DNA of 64,000 nucleotides, taken from contig NC_080548.1 in NCBI RefSeq assembly GCF_028640845.1, positions 4,892,314 to 4,956,313 of the forward strand, given 5' to 3'. The first letter of the stretch is position 1. Each line of letters begins with the position of its first letter. The notes beneath the pieces were generated by a model. It had not been told where the DNA came from. It saw nothing but the letters and a program-made list of their open reading frames with translations, and did not search any database. A program made the translations under genes and the position numbers. The stretch is from Ahaetulla prasina (taxonomy: Eukaryota > Chordata > Lepidosauria > Squamata > Colubridae). Below are positions 1-11,617 of the stretch, piece after piece.

Positions 1-840
<840 letters not shown>

Positions 841-985
841 ATCGTGGTGGTCTGCGATGCTTCCCCGTTCGGGATCGGAGCAGCCACCACCTCCCAAATG
901 GTACTGAGACCCCAGTAGCCTATTTCTCCAGGACGCTATCTAGTGCGGAGAGAACTACAACCAGCTGCACAGGGAAGCGCTGGCT

Positions 986-1324
986 GTGGTTGCCAGGATG
1001 AAATGGTTCCACGAGTACTTATTTGGGAGGGATTTTAAGTTGGTGACTGACCATATGCCGCTACTGGGGTTGCTGGCTGGGGATCATCCTAGGCCTGTAG
1101 CCATGCCACCAAGGTTCGTGAGGTGGGCCCTTTTTCTCTCAGCCTACAGCTACAAACTTTCTCACCAACCGGGACAAACTATGGGACATACTGACGCCCT
1201 TAGCTGCTTCCCCTTATCAGAACTATTGGACGATCCTACCCCGGGTCACCCAGTCCTACTTATTGACTGCCTAGATTCTGGACTTGTGACATGTGCTGAG
1301 GTTGCTAAACATTCAGCAAAATAG
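986..1324 (+). pseudogene. Gypsy RNase H fragment
   Basis: A 112-codon open frame resembling the C-terminal RNase H region of Ty3/Gypsy pol. MKWFHEYLFGRDFKLVTDHMPL corresponds to the usual W..YL.G..F...TDH.PL block, followed by RWALFLSAYSYKLSHQPG and a degenerate ADALSR motif (here TDALSC). The frame ends at a stop at 1,322 before the integrase zinc finger, which continues in another frame from 1,328. It is a fragment, with no reason to think it is translated. Confidence 0.8.
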
Positions 1325-1327
1325 CCC

Positions 1328-2231
1328 TTGTTCCGGACTATTTTGAACTGGGAGTGGAGGGGCTGGCCGAAAGGCCCTGTAGGTACAGAATTTGCACTGT
1401 ACTTTGCAAAACAAAATGAATTATCTGCCCAGGGGGGCTGTTTGCTATGGGGCGATCGGGTTATTATACCCCTCAGCTTACAAGAAGGTGTCTTATGGTG
1501 TCATAAGGGCCATCCAGGTATTGTCCGGATGAAAGCCCTCACCTGAAGTTTGTGTGGTGGCCCAAGATGGACCAGTAGGTACATCACGACCCGCACCCCC
1601 AAAGGCACCAGCCCTAGAGTGGGAATGACCCCGATCCCCCTGGTCTAGAATCCACATAGATTTTGCAGGGCCCTGCCATGGCCAAACATTCCTAGTCATG
1701 GTCGATGCCTACTTGAAGTGGCTAGAAATTATTCTGATGGGCACAACCACTGCCTAAGTTTTAATAAAGGTACTCAGAAAGCTATTCGCCACCCATGGCC
1801 TTCCAGACGTCTTAGTATTGGACAACAGGCCACAATTCACTGCCACACCATTCAAGGAGTTTTTAGCTGACCAGGGCATTAGGCATGCCCTCTTGGCACC
1901 CTTTCATCCAGCCAGTAGTGGTATGGCTGAAAGGATGGTGAGGTCTGTGAAAGAGGCATTAGGGCGACTAGGGCCAGGTGATTGGCAAAGCAGGGTGGAC
2001 AAATTCCTCCTCTACCAACATATAACCCCCAGCGCCATGACAGGAAGGAGCCGGACCAAACTCCTCATGGGCCGCCGGCTCCGATCAGTCTTAGACCAAC
2101 TTTACCCAAACTATGCCCCTGAAACAAAGAAGGCCACACCTGTTGCCACACTTTTAGCATTGGGGACCCGGTGTTCACAAAAAACTTTGCTGACAGACCC
2201 CTATGGCTACCAGGGACAATTGAGCAAATAA
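1328..2231 (+). pseudogene. Gypsy integrase fragments (DDE core decayed)
   Basis: Several frames together resemble a Gypsy integrase. At 1,328-1,546 there is a WCHKGHPG-like piece of the HHCC zinc finger. At about 1,648-1,810 an IDFAGP segment holds the first catalytic Asp. The 1,818-2,231 frame opens with DNRPQFT, where the usual Gly after DN is replaced by Arg, and continues to FHPASSGMAERMVRSVKEAL, which holds the Glu of the D-D-35-E triad. At least one stop and one frameshift separate these parts, so no active integrase can be made. Confidence 0.8.
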
Positions 2232-2261
2232 CAGGGCCAAAATCATATGTAATCGGGTTAG

Positions 2262-2700
2262 ATTTTATTTTTATTTATTTATTTTGTCACACAGTATATA
2301 TAAGCATAAGCATGAAATAACTATACAATATATGAGCATATATAAGCATGAGTATGTAATAACTATATTAATTGGATATAACAAAAGGAAACAATAGGAC
2401 AGGAACGGTAGGCACGCTTGTGCTCTTATGCACGCCACTTACAGACCTCTTAGGAATGGGGTGAGGTCAACAGTAGACAGTTTTTGGTTGAAGCTTTGGG
2501 GATTTTGGGAAGAGACCACAGAGTCAGGTAGTATATTCCAAGTATTAACAACTCTGTTACTGAAGTCATATTTTCTGCAATCAAGATTGGAGCAGTTAAC
2601 ATTAAGCTTAAATCTATTGTGTGCTCGTGTATTGTTGCAATTGAAGCTGAAGTAGTCTTTGACAGGTAGGACTACTTCAGAAAAATTACTTCAAAAAAAA
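2262..2700. repeat. Unclassified interspersed repeat inside Gypsy tail
   Basis: An AT-rich stretch starting TTTATTTATTTATTTTGTCACACAG, with repeated AAGCATGA-type words and a downstream block near CACGCTTGTGCTCTTATGCACG. It interrupts the Gypsy pol tail, which resumes at about 2,711 and reaches its stop at 3,053. The style suggests a 3' end of a LINE or SINE in reverse orientation, but I cannot name the family. The exact boundaries are approximate because no clean target duplication is visible. Confidence 0.5.
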
Positions 2701-3064
2701 AAAACCTACTTCAGAAAGATGACGGGTGTCTATGGAGGTGGCACATAGACCAGATATACAGCCACCTCTCCCCTATGCTAACAAATCTGATAATATCGAA
2801 ATCTACTCCCTCCTTAGCAGACTCGAGCCCAATGGAGACAGAGTACATCGAAAAATCGGCAATCCAGCGAAGCGAATCGGTTCTTGTTGATGACCAGGCC
2901 CCACCCGAAAACTTCCAGGAGTTTCCATGGACAGACCAAGAGGCAGCAGTAAGCACTACCACCACACCTACTGAGCTGCACAAGTCCACAAGGACCTGCA
3001 AGCGCCCCACCTACTTACGTGACTATGTATGTAGATTGGATTGTTCCATCTGAGAAGGGAGGGG

Positions 3065-3272
3065 TGTTAGATATTGACAGTTTGCATAGTTTTCTATCTG
3101 GTCCTCTATTTAAGCAGGAAAAGTTCTCAAACATGATTGGCTGAGCCCTCTGACAGCTCCCTATAAAAGGGCAGGCTGTCAGAGAGGCTAGCTGCTGGAT
3201 CGTACATAGTTGCTGAATAAAGAGCTGTTGTCTGAAGCCTATCTCCAGTCTCCTCATTCTCCCAACTTAACA
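3065..3272 (+). repeat. Gypsy 3' LTR
   Basis: A 208 bp LTR with TGTTA at its start and TAACA at its end, a perfect 5-base inverted terminus. It is preceded by a purine-rich tract (GAGAAGGGAGGGG), the expected plus-strand primer. Inside are a TATA-like box CTATAAAAGGG near 3,161 and a polyadenylation signal AATAAA near 3,216. It follows the pol stop at 3,053 by only 11 bases. No second copy is in the window, so age cannot be judged from LTR divergence. Confidence 0.8.
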
Positions 3273-3882
3273 CTATTGATACTTTGCAAAATTAAGAGTA
3301 AAGCAGGAGGGGCTGATTTTGTTTATGATCTGTCCCCCTTTGCCTCCGTCCTAGTGATGGCTTAATTAGCCGGCACTATCAGCTCTGGCAACAAAATAGC
3401 GAACGTCTGCCAAGTTCTCTGATATCTCCCTCGACGCTGGTGAGTCACTTCAGCTCTCAGTTAATCAGTTGATTTGCTGGCTATGAAGAGACACAGCAGT
3501 GTTCACTGCCTTTATATCCTGTGGGGTGTGGCTCCATGATTCAGCACTTCCTAGGCCTGCCCCACCCTTGCTTCTGTTGTTCCCTCCTCTCCTGCCTATG
3601 AAACCTAGGGTTCAACCAAGCCTGATTGCCATCAGCTGGGTCTGCAGGGATGGCCTGGGGGGGGGAAGAGTCAGGGGACGGAGGCCTTGTTATCTCTTCC
3701 ACCTGGCCTGTTTCTGACTCCTGGAGCTGAGCCAGGGAATCCGATGCTCCCGAGGTAAATCCTGATGGCCCTTCCCCCTCACTGTCCAAGTCACTTTCTG
3801 GCAGCAGACCCGACTCCAAGTCACTTTCTGGCAGAAGGGCCAGCTCGGGGGGCGCAGACACAACAGTTTGTATTTATGTATT
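3273..3882 (-). other. Unclassified 600 bp with a minus-strand Ser/Pro/Glu-rich ORF
   Basis: No host gene is recognised. A 106-codon minus-strand frame (3,861-3,541) is rich in Pro, Glu, Ser and Asp and contains a short internal duplication (LLPESDLES and LLPESDLDS). Downstream on the same strand comes a TATA-like GATATAAAGG and then about 250 bases of mixed composition. This could be the end of a retroelement gag or pol next to an LTR-like segment, but no diagnostic motif supports a family. Confidence 0.3.
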
Positions 3883-4090
3883 AGGAGCCCATTTGGTGTA
3901 GTGGCTAAGGCATCAGGCTAGAAACTGGGGGACCATGAATTCTAGTCTTGCCTTAGGCACAAAGCCAGCTGGGTGACCTTGAGTCAGGCCCTCTCTTAGC
4001 CCCAGGAAGCCAGCAATGGCAAGCACCTTCTGAAAAACCTTGCAAAGAAAACTGCAGTTCAGGCCGGAATCAAGACTGGCTCAAAGGTAC
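3883..4090 (+). mobile_element. tRNA-derived SINE (plus orientation)
   Basis: A SINE whose head resembles a tRNA. The segment TTTGGTGTAGTGGCTAAGGC fits an RNA polymerase III A box region, and GAATTCTAGTCTTGCC stands where the B box is expected. The body contains CACAAAGCCAGCTGGGTGACCTTGAGTCAG, recurring here at 6,860-6,972 and 58,755-58,867 (both reversed) and partly at 16,775-16,912. It belongs to a family common in squamates. The name is left open. Confidence 0.75.
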
Positions 4091-5279
4091 AAATATAGAG
4101 AGACTCATAAGATTACCACGTTTTTTAAATAGGAAAAATACATACAAAATAGCAACTTACAGAATGTTAAACTGCTGAGATCTGACTTGGAATCACTAAA
4201 ACATCTAAATGATTATGTAAATAGTATACCCAAACACTATGAGGCCAAAATGTAGCATGATATAATTCATTTTGTGTGGTTTTTTTTCCTTTCCTTTTTT
4301 CTGTTTCTTATCAGTTAGAGGCACACTTTAGACGATCCTGTCTCTGTAAGTTGTTATTTACATGCTGGGATCAGCAGCTGCAGGCAAGGCAAAGCATCTC
4401 CTGGGAGTTAGATAATGTTTTTAATTCTGGTTATTTTTATGGTTTTTACTGTTGTTTACTTGCTAGTTGCCCAGAGTCATGTCTATGAGATGACCTATAA
4501 AGATGAGATGGCCTGTGGGTTTATTAAATAAATAAAAATATCAAATAAATAATTCTCAACCAGTACTAAGGCAGAAATCAGATTGAAGTGTGTCACAATG
4601 GCTCAACACTATTCAGTGTTTTTTTCTTTGTTAATTTTCCAGGGGTGTGTGGTGTGTATAGTTTGAGTGCAAAATGGGTCATAAGTCAGCCATGTCTTAG
4701 GGCAATGGGGGAAAAAACCCACCTAACTAAAAAAGTTTATAGGCAGTCATTTATAATGGAAATATTTAAATAAATTTAACATCATGATGGTTTTTAGTTG
4801 GTAATGCATGATATATTTAAACACACTTTCCTGAATAGCCAATATGAGCTGGGTTTTTAAAATGTAAACTACAGCTTATAAACCACAATGCGAGGCTGTC
4901 ACACAAACAAAAACAAAAAAAATATGATGAGTGATACTAGCTGATAAATGTCCTTAAAATACATTAAATGCTGTGCATTTAGGAAATTTTGGAGAAAATG
5001 AAAGCCTTTTTTGTTCCACTCTTTCTCTCCAACACATGATGTGTTAGTTTGGAAAAGAGGAAGTCTTTGGAAAAAATAATACTTAAGGCAAACCTGTTTT
5101 CTACTTATTTACCCAAGTAGGTGCCTTCTGTAATTTTCCATCGATGTCAAAGAGGAAACAGTCTGTCCTGGATTGTAAAGTTTTATGGCAAGAGGAGGAG
5201 AAAGGTATTCATTGTCATATGGTAATGCTACAGGACATAATCTCCCACTTTCTTTCCTGGCATATCTGAGCTGGTTTTA
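4091..5279. other. Upstream intergenic sequence, no feature recognised
   Basis: AT-rich DNA without an open frame that looks coding and without a recognisable repeat apart from short A-rich and T-rich runs and a brief AAATAAATAAAA tract near 4,526. The short ORFs here have no protein-like composition. Confidence 0.5.
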
Positions 5280-5287
5280 GTTTACAG

Positions 5288-5482
5288 CAATGGTTCTCAA
5301 CCTGTGGCCTATGCACCCATGTGGGGTGGAGGGTTCCCGATGTTGTCACAGGGGTCTGTGAAGGCTTGAGAAATGCTATGATTTAAATCTTGAGTTAAGT
5401 CTTGGAGGTCCATGGCCATGATCCTTGGTCGCAAAAGGTATTTAAAGGGGGTCCATGGTGAAGAAAAGGTTGAGAACTACTG
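5288..5482. mobile_element. Small hAT MITE, 195 bp
   Basis: Terminal inverted repeats read CAATGGTTCTCAACCTG on the left and AGGTTGAGAACTACTG on the right, the familiar hAT-type GGTTCTCAACC end. It is flanked by GTTTACAG (5,280-5,287) and GTTTAGAG (5,483-5,490), an 8 bp target duplication with one mismatch, the duplication length of hAT elements. It encodes no protein and would have been moved by a transposase made elsewhere. Confidence 0.85.
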
Positions 5483-5490
5483 GTTTAGAG

Positions 5491-5633
5491 TATAGGTAGT
5501 CCTCGACATACAACCTCAGTTGGGACCAGAATTTCTGTTCTAAGTAAAATGGTTGTTAAGTGAGTCATGGCCATTGACTTTGCTTGTTGGAAGTCAGATG
5601 GGAGAGTGGCATGATTCCAAAATGCTGCAACCA
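5491..5633 (+). repeat. AGTCCTCGAC-type interspersed repeat, fragment
   Basis: Starts TATAGGTAGTCCTCGACATACAACC and contains the word GGTTGTTAAGTGAGTC. Related copies lie at 6,563-6,700, 7,452-7,752, 16,095-16,300, 21,085-21,530 and 28,792-29,090. From the best copy the family appears to have inverted ends (ATAGGTAGT outward on both sides), suggesting a non-autonomous DNA transposon. This copy breaks off where an L2 fragment begins. Confidence 0.6.
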
Positions 5634-5635
5634 TT

Positions 5636-6017
5636 ATTAATGCGCTCTCACAGGGAGGGACTCCTTAGGGTGCCGTCCGCCAGGCAGTGCTGACTGGCGA
5701 CACCCAGGGGAAGGGCCTTCTCTGTGGGGGCTCCCACCCTCTGGAATGAACTTCCCCCAGGACTCCGTCAACTTCCTGACCTTCGAATCTTTCACCACGA
5801 GCTTAAGACACATCTATTTATCTGTGCAGGACTGAACTAGAATTTTAATTTTAAATTTAGTTTTTAACGGGGTTTTATTATTTTAATTATAATTTTAAAT
5901 TCGGCCTTATTCAATAAGTTTTTTAATCAGTGTTTTATCTTGTATTTATATTTGTGTTTTTACCAGGCTGTAAACCGCCCTGAGTCCCTCGGGAGATAGG
6001 GCGGTATAAAAATGTGA

Positions 6018-6062
<45 letters not shown>
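5636..6062 (+). mobile_element. L2 LINE 3' fragment with (AAAT)n tail
   Basis: Begins in the conserved L2 ORF2 C-terminal region ([11 protein letters not shown].. and [19 protein letters not shown], with frameshifts) and runs into the 3' UTR. It ends with the terminal hairpin AACCGCCCTGAGTCC...AGGGCGGT at about 5,972-6,005 and an AAATAA tail at 6,018-6,062. Confidence 0.85.
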
Positions 6063-6066
<4 letters not shown>

Positions 6067-6078
6067 AACATGCCAATT

Positions 6079-6323
6079 TAGCAATAGCAATAGCACTTAG
6101 ACTTATATACTGTTTCACAGTACTTTACAGCCCTCTCTAAGCAGTTTACAGAGTCAGCATATTGTCCTCAACAATCTGGGTCCTCATTTTACCGACCTCT
6201 GAAGGATGGAAGGCTGAATCAACCATGAAACTGGTGAGATTCAAACTGCCAAATTGCAGGCACATGGCAGTCAGCAGAAGTAGCCTGCAGTCCTGCATTC
6301 TAATGATTACGCCACCATAACTC
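6079..6323 (-). mobile_element. tRNA-derived SINE with L2-like tail (reverse)
   Basis: Read on the minus strand, it opens with a tRNA-like head (GAGTTATGGTGGCGTAATCATT) and passes through a body containing GACTCAGCCTTCCATCCTT-like sequence. It ends in a tail containing TGTAAACTGCTTAGAGAGG and a CTATTGCTATTGC repeat. The tail resembles the 3' end of L2-type LINEs, which would explain how it was copied. It sits directly against the L2 tail upstream. Confidence 0.7.
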
Positions 6324-6562
6324 TTTCATGGTAGGTTATTTTCCAATTTCCAAGTGTCTGAATTTTGATTATGTGACTATAAGAATGCTGTGATGGTCAC
6401 AGGTGACCAGCTAAGTTCCTTTTTTCAGTACCATTGCATAATTCTAGTCTATTAGTCTTCTGTGGAGCTGAGATCTATCTAATGGATGTAAATACTGGCT
6501 TTTAAACTATGTTTCATCCAAAGATGTGGTCCTACTTGGAGATAATAACAGAAGGAAGCTCC

Positions 6563-6840
6563 TTGTACACAAGTGGTCCTTGACTTAAAATTATTCATTT
6601 AGCAGTTGTTTGAATGAACATGCTGTTCGAATATTGCAATGGTACTGAAAAAAGGAACGTAGCTGGTCACTTGTCACCATCACAGCATTCCTACAGCTCT
6701 GACTCTTAACAGAGTGACATGAGTGATGTCATGTTGGTGACGCCACGGTCACATGACCACCAAACCACGTCCACAGAACCAGTGGTGAAAATTTTTAGAT
6801 TTTCTTGGCAAGATTTTTTTGGCAATTGACTTGCCGTTAC
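6563..6840. repeat. Two joined repeat fragments
   Basis: The first part (about 6,563-6,700) begins AGTGGTCCTTGACTTAAA and belongs to the AGTCCTTGAC-type repeat. The second (about 6,709-6,810) resembles the right end of the hAT element at 37,166-37,932: both share GAGTGATGTCA, CACATGACCACCAA and CACAGAAC words. Confidence 0.5.
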
Positions 6841-6859
6841 CAACTTCCTAGGGTTAAGA

Positions 6860-6972
6860 GAAAATGACTGGCTCAACATCACCTAGCTGAGTTTCCGCCT
6901 AAGGTGGGACTAGAATTCAGGGTCTCCCAGTTTCTAGCCTGATACCTTTATCGCTACACCAAACTGGCTCTC
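6860..6972 (-). mobile_element. tRNA-derived SINE (reverse)
   Basis: Reverse copy of the SINE at 3,883-4,090. The plus strand shows CCGCCTAAGGTGGGACTAG, CTCCCAGTTTCTAGCCTGAT and CGCTACACCAAACTGGCTC, the complements of that family's head and B-box region. Confidence 0.75.
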
Positions 6973-7451
6973 TTTGTGCTGGAGAACAATTCAGCTGCCA
7001 AGAATTTCATTTGGTTACTGAAATGGATGCTGGGCAGCCCAAAAAATTCTTACCCAGATTGCAAATGTTTCAATTTTTGCCTTCAGGTTTCAACATTTCC
7101 AGAAATTTTTCATCTCTAGGAATACTCGTTGCTCTGTCCACCTGGAGAAGAAGTCTGTGTCTATGAGTGCTTGGAAACTTTCCAGATTTTGTGCTTGAAA
7201 CAAACAAACAAACAAAATTCTGACTTTGAGATTTGCCAATTAGATAGGTTTGTGATTATAGAAATGGCCAGTATATATTAAGTATGCAAAAATAAAAAGT
7301 TGAGGCTGGAATATTATTACTTTTATTTCTACTGCGCTGAAGAGTTGGAACTTAATGCTTTTTTCTGTTCCTCCCCACACTGCTTTCTCCCCAATTTTCC
7401 CATTATTTTTATTTTCATTTGTATTTTATATTTGATAAGTTTAATACAAGT

Positions 7452-7752
7452 ATACAGATAGTCCTTGACTTATGACCACAAATGAGCCCCAATATTTTTG
7501 TTGTTAAGTGAGATATTTAAGTGAGTTTTGCCCCATTTTACGACATTTCTTGCCACGGTTGTTAAGTGAATATGGCTTCCCCATTGATTTTGCTTATCAA
7601 AAACTTGCAAAAATTGATCACGTGACCTTGGGACACAGCCACGGTCATCAGTATGGACTGCTACAAAGGTCCTAAGTGTGCAAAATGGTCATAACTCGCT
7701 TTTTTCAATGCTGTTGTAACTTTGAATGGTCACTACCTATATATAGAACCCC
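7452..7752 (+). repeat. MITE-like repeat abutting the CpG island
   Basis: Begins ATACAGATAGTCCTTGACTT and ends GGTCACTACCTATAT. The outermost bases are inverted relative to each other (ATA[C/T]AG[A/G]TAGT), as in a non-autonomous DNA transposon. Internal words GTTGTTAAGTGA and GATCACGTGACC match the family elsewhere in the window. It ends within about 20 bases of the rise in GC content that marks the PTP4A2 promoter. Confidence 0.6.
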
Positions 7753-8099
7753 ACGGCAAAGACCGTTGACACCACCCCCTCCCTCCAGCCGGGATTTCCT
7801 CCAGGCGCGCTATCCAAGCCCGGGCCTGCTCCCAGAGCCCCCAGCTAAAGGCGCCCCGTGTCTCCGCCTGAGGAGAAAGGGGCGGGGCGGGCGGAGGCCG
7901 CGTGAAAAGTGACGCACAGGCGGGTGGGGGCGGCGCCGAGGCTACTGGGCCCTCCCCTCGGCCAGGGCGCGGCGCAGGCGCACCTGCGCGGCAAGAGCGG
8001 GCGAGGCGGCTTTCCCAGCGGGCCTTGGGGTTGGTGAGAGGCCTCCTGCCTGTCTGGGCTGACTGAGGGGAGTCGCAAAAGCGCGGCCGCCGCTTCTGG

Positions 8100-8318
8100 T
8101 GCCGCTGCTGCCATCACTGTCTTCCCGCCGGCCAGCTCTGGTTTCGAGGCTGGGCGGTGACGTCGTGTCGCGGGCAGGCGGCCCGGCCCGGCTCTTCCTC
8201 TTCGGCCGCGGCTCTGGCCCGGCTACGCGCCCTGACGCAGGCAGAGGGGCCTCCCCGCCCAGGCCGTGTGGGAGGCGCCCGGCCCGCTCAGCGCCTGGCC
8301 GTTCAATGCTGCCGGTGG
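8100..8318 (+). other. PTP4A2: Probable non-coding first exon of PTP4A2
   Basis: The end is set by a strong splice donor, GGTGG|GTAAGC, with the intron starting at 8,319. The start is a guess inside the CpG island, because transcription start sites cannot be placed from sequence. The exon would join the 5' UTR/coding exon at 14,787, giving an intron of about 6.5 kb. Other donors in the GC-rich region cannot be excluded. RNA reads spanning 8,318 and 14,787 would settle it. Confidence 0.5.
8158..8164. promoter_or_regulatory. CRE-like site
   Basis: TGACGTC inside the CpG island, close to the consensus bound by CREB/ATF proteins. It lies about 155 bases before the proposed first splice donor, so it may be within or just upstream of the first exon. 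Binding is inferred from the motif alone. Confidence 0.4.
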
Positions 8319-11300
8319 GTAAGCGCGGCGGCGGGTGCGGGAGGGAGGGAGGCCTCGGCGGACCTCTGGCCCGGGGCGGGGGGGGTTGTGCTCCGACGCC
8401 GTTGGTTGTAGGGAATGGGGCCGTGGGGTGACGCCGGGGTGACATTGGAGGCGCGCGAGCTCCGGGAGCAGTTGGGAACTGGCGGGGGCAGGATACGAGC
8501 CGGGGGCCTTTGCTGGCCCGAGCCGGCACGTACCTCGCGCGTGGGTCTTTCCTTTCTCTGAGGGGTCCGGCACTAAGGCCGCCGGCCCGGGGTCGGGGTG
8601 CTGAAGCCCTGGACGGGGGACGGGAGGGGGACCTTTGTGGAAATCACAACAGCGTTTAGGACATTGGCAGATCCGGTGACCGTCTCTCCCCCTACCTTCC
8701 CGAGAGCCAGGCATTCTGAGCGCGGCTGCCCTTGGATGCAAAGATGGCAGCCTGGGTCAACGAGGAAGGCCGGCTGCGTTTTGGCTTAAGAGAACGGGGC
8801 CTTGATGGAGGCAAAGGGCACGTGGGGGTGGGGTGGGGGGGGGCTGAGAAACGTTTCACCTGGAGCGCCCCGGGAGGGGACGGGAGGAGAGGAGAGAGCC
8901 GCCGAGACCTTGCTCAGCCACCTGTGGCATGGCATCCTAGCTGGGAAGGAGAACAAAATGGAGGCTGGATAGGAGGCAGGTTGGGGAAGAGCTGTGCAGA
9001 CTTAACTGGAAGCACAGCTGCAATAGGGGACTTAGCTCTAGGGCAATGTAGTAAGAGGCGGTGGTTATGTAACAATAGATGGAGTTTGGAGCTTAAAACG
9101 TTGAGGAAGTGAAAGCTGCCCGTATACAGTAGGCATGTGCTGCTTGGTAATTAAAAGACCAAGGAGAGAGTGCAAACAGAACCGTGGATGGGTGGGAGGG
9201 GGTAGTTAGAAATGGGATAGCAAAGTTGGGTGAGAAAGCCCAGCAGAGACCAGCTAATCGAGGCAGAAAATTAAGGCTAAAATATTCCCAGGGGTAAGGG
9301 TCCTTTAGAAGCCTAGAAAAAATTGTCTGCAAAAAAATATTTGTATTAAGTGGCTGGCTCCCATCCCATTTTTTGTTTGTTTGCTTCAAACTTTTTTTTT
9401 TGTCTTGGGAGGGGTCTTTCTGAGATTGATTTCAGTCTCCATGGACAGGTTGCTAGTTTCAGTTCGCACTTGTGTAAATTGAAAATGAAGAGAAGACTTG
9501 CCCACTTCCTGTTGAATGAGCAGAAGTGGTTGTGACTCAGAACTGCAGTAGTAAGGAAAACCAGGCACCTCCTCTAGTGACTCAAAGTGCAGAAATGAGC
9601 TTTGGTCAGTCCTTCATGAGAAAGGCTTGTTTCTATGAGACTGGAACAGAAGATGATAGGATTTCTTTAGGACACCTTGGCCTGTTGATTCATTTTGGAG
9701 GTCTGCTGAAAGTTTTCTATTTATTTATAAAAATAATGAAGTCTGATTTTTTCCCCCACTCTTAACATTTACTCATTAAAAGCATTGTTTTCAATTGCTT
9801 ACTTAAAGGTCTTTAAAAAAAAATATGGTACTGAAACTGGTGTTGAAAAGTTCCTTTAAAAGTAACCTTCATTCTGTAATCACAGAAAATATATTAATAT
9901 GAGTTATGCATTTTTGTTCCAAAAATTAGAATATTTAATTCATCAAAAAATTTAGTGTCATTAAGCTTCTTAAATATTTCACTCACAAATCAAAAATATA
10001 CCTAAATAAAGTGTAATTTGTTAGAGCTGTCAAAACTCTAGGAATTGATTTAAACGACTAGAATTGAGTATGACTCAACAGGTACACTTGTCACAAAAAG
10101 TTGTTCCTATAAAGCTAAAGTGCATATAATCTATTTTCTGCCCCTGTCTTTGCCCTTCTTTGCCCTACTGTGGAATGTTATGCTGGTTAACTGATGAGAG
10201 CCCAGAAGGAAAGACAGAATATGTGGCTGTAAAGTCATGTAATTTGAATAAAGTCTTTTGGTTCTATCTGAAGGTGAAAAAACTTTTAGGATGCTACAAT
10301 ATACTTTTACTAGCAAGTAATTTATTTGATACTGTACAGATACTGTACTAAAACTATTTTTTAAAAATATCAGTTTTCAAACTTGGAGGGGGTTGGATTT
10401 ATTTTCAATTCTGTCTTTTTCAAGTGGAATGTTACTGTGATCATTTCTTAAAATGAAGAAATTTTAAGAAAATCCAGTTTTTCTTTCTAAAGAAAGAACT
10501 GGAGGAATACCTTTGATCATATAGCACAGAAGTTCTGCATTTTGTTACTGGAAGGAGATGGGATGCAATTTCCTCTGTTTTGGAGGGGATAAGAAACTTT
10601 ATTCAAATTGGTGGCTAATGTGATTTTTACTAAAGAAATGGGACAAAGCAGCACAAGTATAGATAGAAAGTTGATTTATAAAAAAGCTGCCAAAATTGCA
10701 TTTAAAGAATTGATACATCTTGAAGTAAATACAACAGTAATGTTTATGTTGGAATAGCGATTTTATAGAAGATTATGTTTACTTGGAGCTACTGACAATG
10801 ATAGTCCAATGCATGAAATCTGTTTCTATCTAATCACCACACACAGGATACTACAGGGGAAATTTCGTTATTCTATCATACTGACTTCTGATAAAATGCT
10901 AAGCTAAATGGACATTTAGTCTGTGGGGTGAATGATAACTTGTCTAATATGATCGTAAATTGCTTGCTTGTTCAGTAAAAATATATAACCTTTTACAATC
11001 TTGCTGCATTTTGACCTTTATCTCACAAAGTTCTCTAAACAGTAAACTTAATTTCTGAAAATGGATTTATACTAATGTGTCAGTGATCTGGAGGTATACC
11101 AATAATTAGTCATTTGGATAAACAGAATTGTTGGCATTGATCATAGAAGATGGTGGATCATCAGCATCTAGAGGCTGACATGTGAAATATACCTGAGGGG
11201 TGACATGTTGAGAGAATCGCTTTTGTAAATATATTTTATTTCCATTCTGCCACATACCTTTCCCCCTGCAAATTGAAACTGCATATACTGGAAACACATT

Positions 11301-11547
11301 CTCTCAAAATTGTAATTGGAAATCTTACAGTAATTTATTTATGGATCTAAATTATTTGCTTTTGAAATTAATTTGCTCATTTTAGCAAATTCTAGGAACT
11401 CTGCAAAATCAGTTCCTTCATTAGAACTAATTTAATGCATTATTTCCATAGTTCAGAAGTGAGTACGGTATTTGCAGTTTCTAGGTTTTTTCCACATCAT
11501 GTAAGGTTTTTTGAATTCTGTTGATATAGAGGATACATTGAAAACAA

Positions 11548-11563
11548 ATTGATGATGATGATG

Positions 11564-11617
<54 letters not shown>
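11548..11617 (+). repeat. (GAT)n(AAT)n microsatellite
   Basis: Short GAT repeats leading into about 20 copies of AAT in intron 1. No neighbouring retroelement tail is evident. Confidence 0.9.

Larger units (their letters stand above)
860..3272 (+). mobile_element. 5'-truncated Ty3/Gypsy LTR retrotransposon
   Basis: A decayed Ty3/Gypsy element with only its 3' part in the window. In order it holds an RNase H fragment, a zinc-finger-like and integrase region broken by stops, a C-terminal pol tail ending in RPTYLRDYV, a polypurine tract at about 3,051-3,064 and one LTR at 3,065-3,272. Another repeat interrupts the pol tail between about 2,262 and 2,700. There is no gag, protease or complete RT, and no 5' LTR is seen upstream, where the sequence begins directly after the L2 tail. 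The copy cannot move on its own. Confidence 0.85.
7770..8900 (+). promoter_or_regulatory. PTP4A2: CpG-island promoter of PTP4A2
   Basis: A sharp change from AT-rich DNA to roughly 1.1 kb of GC-rich, CpG-dense sequence, the only such region in the window. It contains Sp1-type GGGGCGGGGCGGGCGG near 7,879 and a cAMP-response-element-like TGACGTC at 8,158-8,164. There is no convincing TATA box near a plausible start, as expected for a housekeeping promoter with dispersed initiation. It is the only promoter-like region upstream of the PTP4A2 exons, about 7 kb before the start codon. Open frames on both strands here are composition artefacts. Confidence 0.8.

Noticed and set aside
3883..4090. tRNA gene
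   Set aside because: The A-box and B-box-like words belong to a SINE. The sequence does not fold into a complete cloverleaf and the family recurs in the window with non-tRNA bodies.
7845..8741. Several overlapping open frames of 60-195 codons on both strands in the GC-rich region
   Set aside because: Proline-, alanine- and arginine-rich translations on both strands are what a CpG island produces by composition. No domain, no conserved start, and the region serves as the PTP4A2 promoter and first exon.
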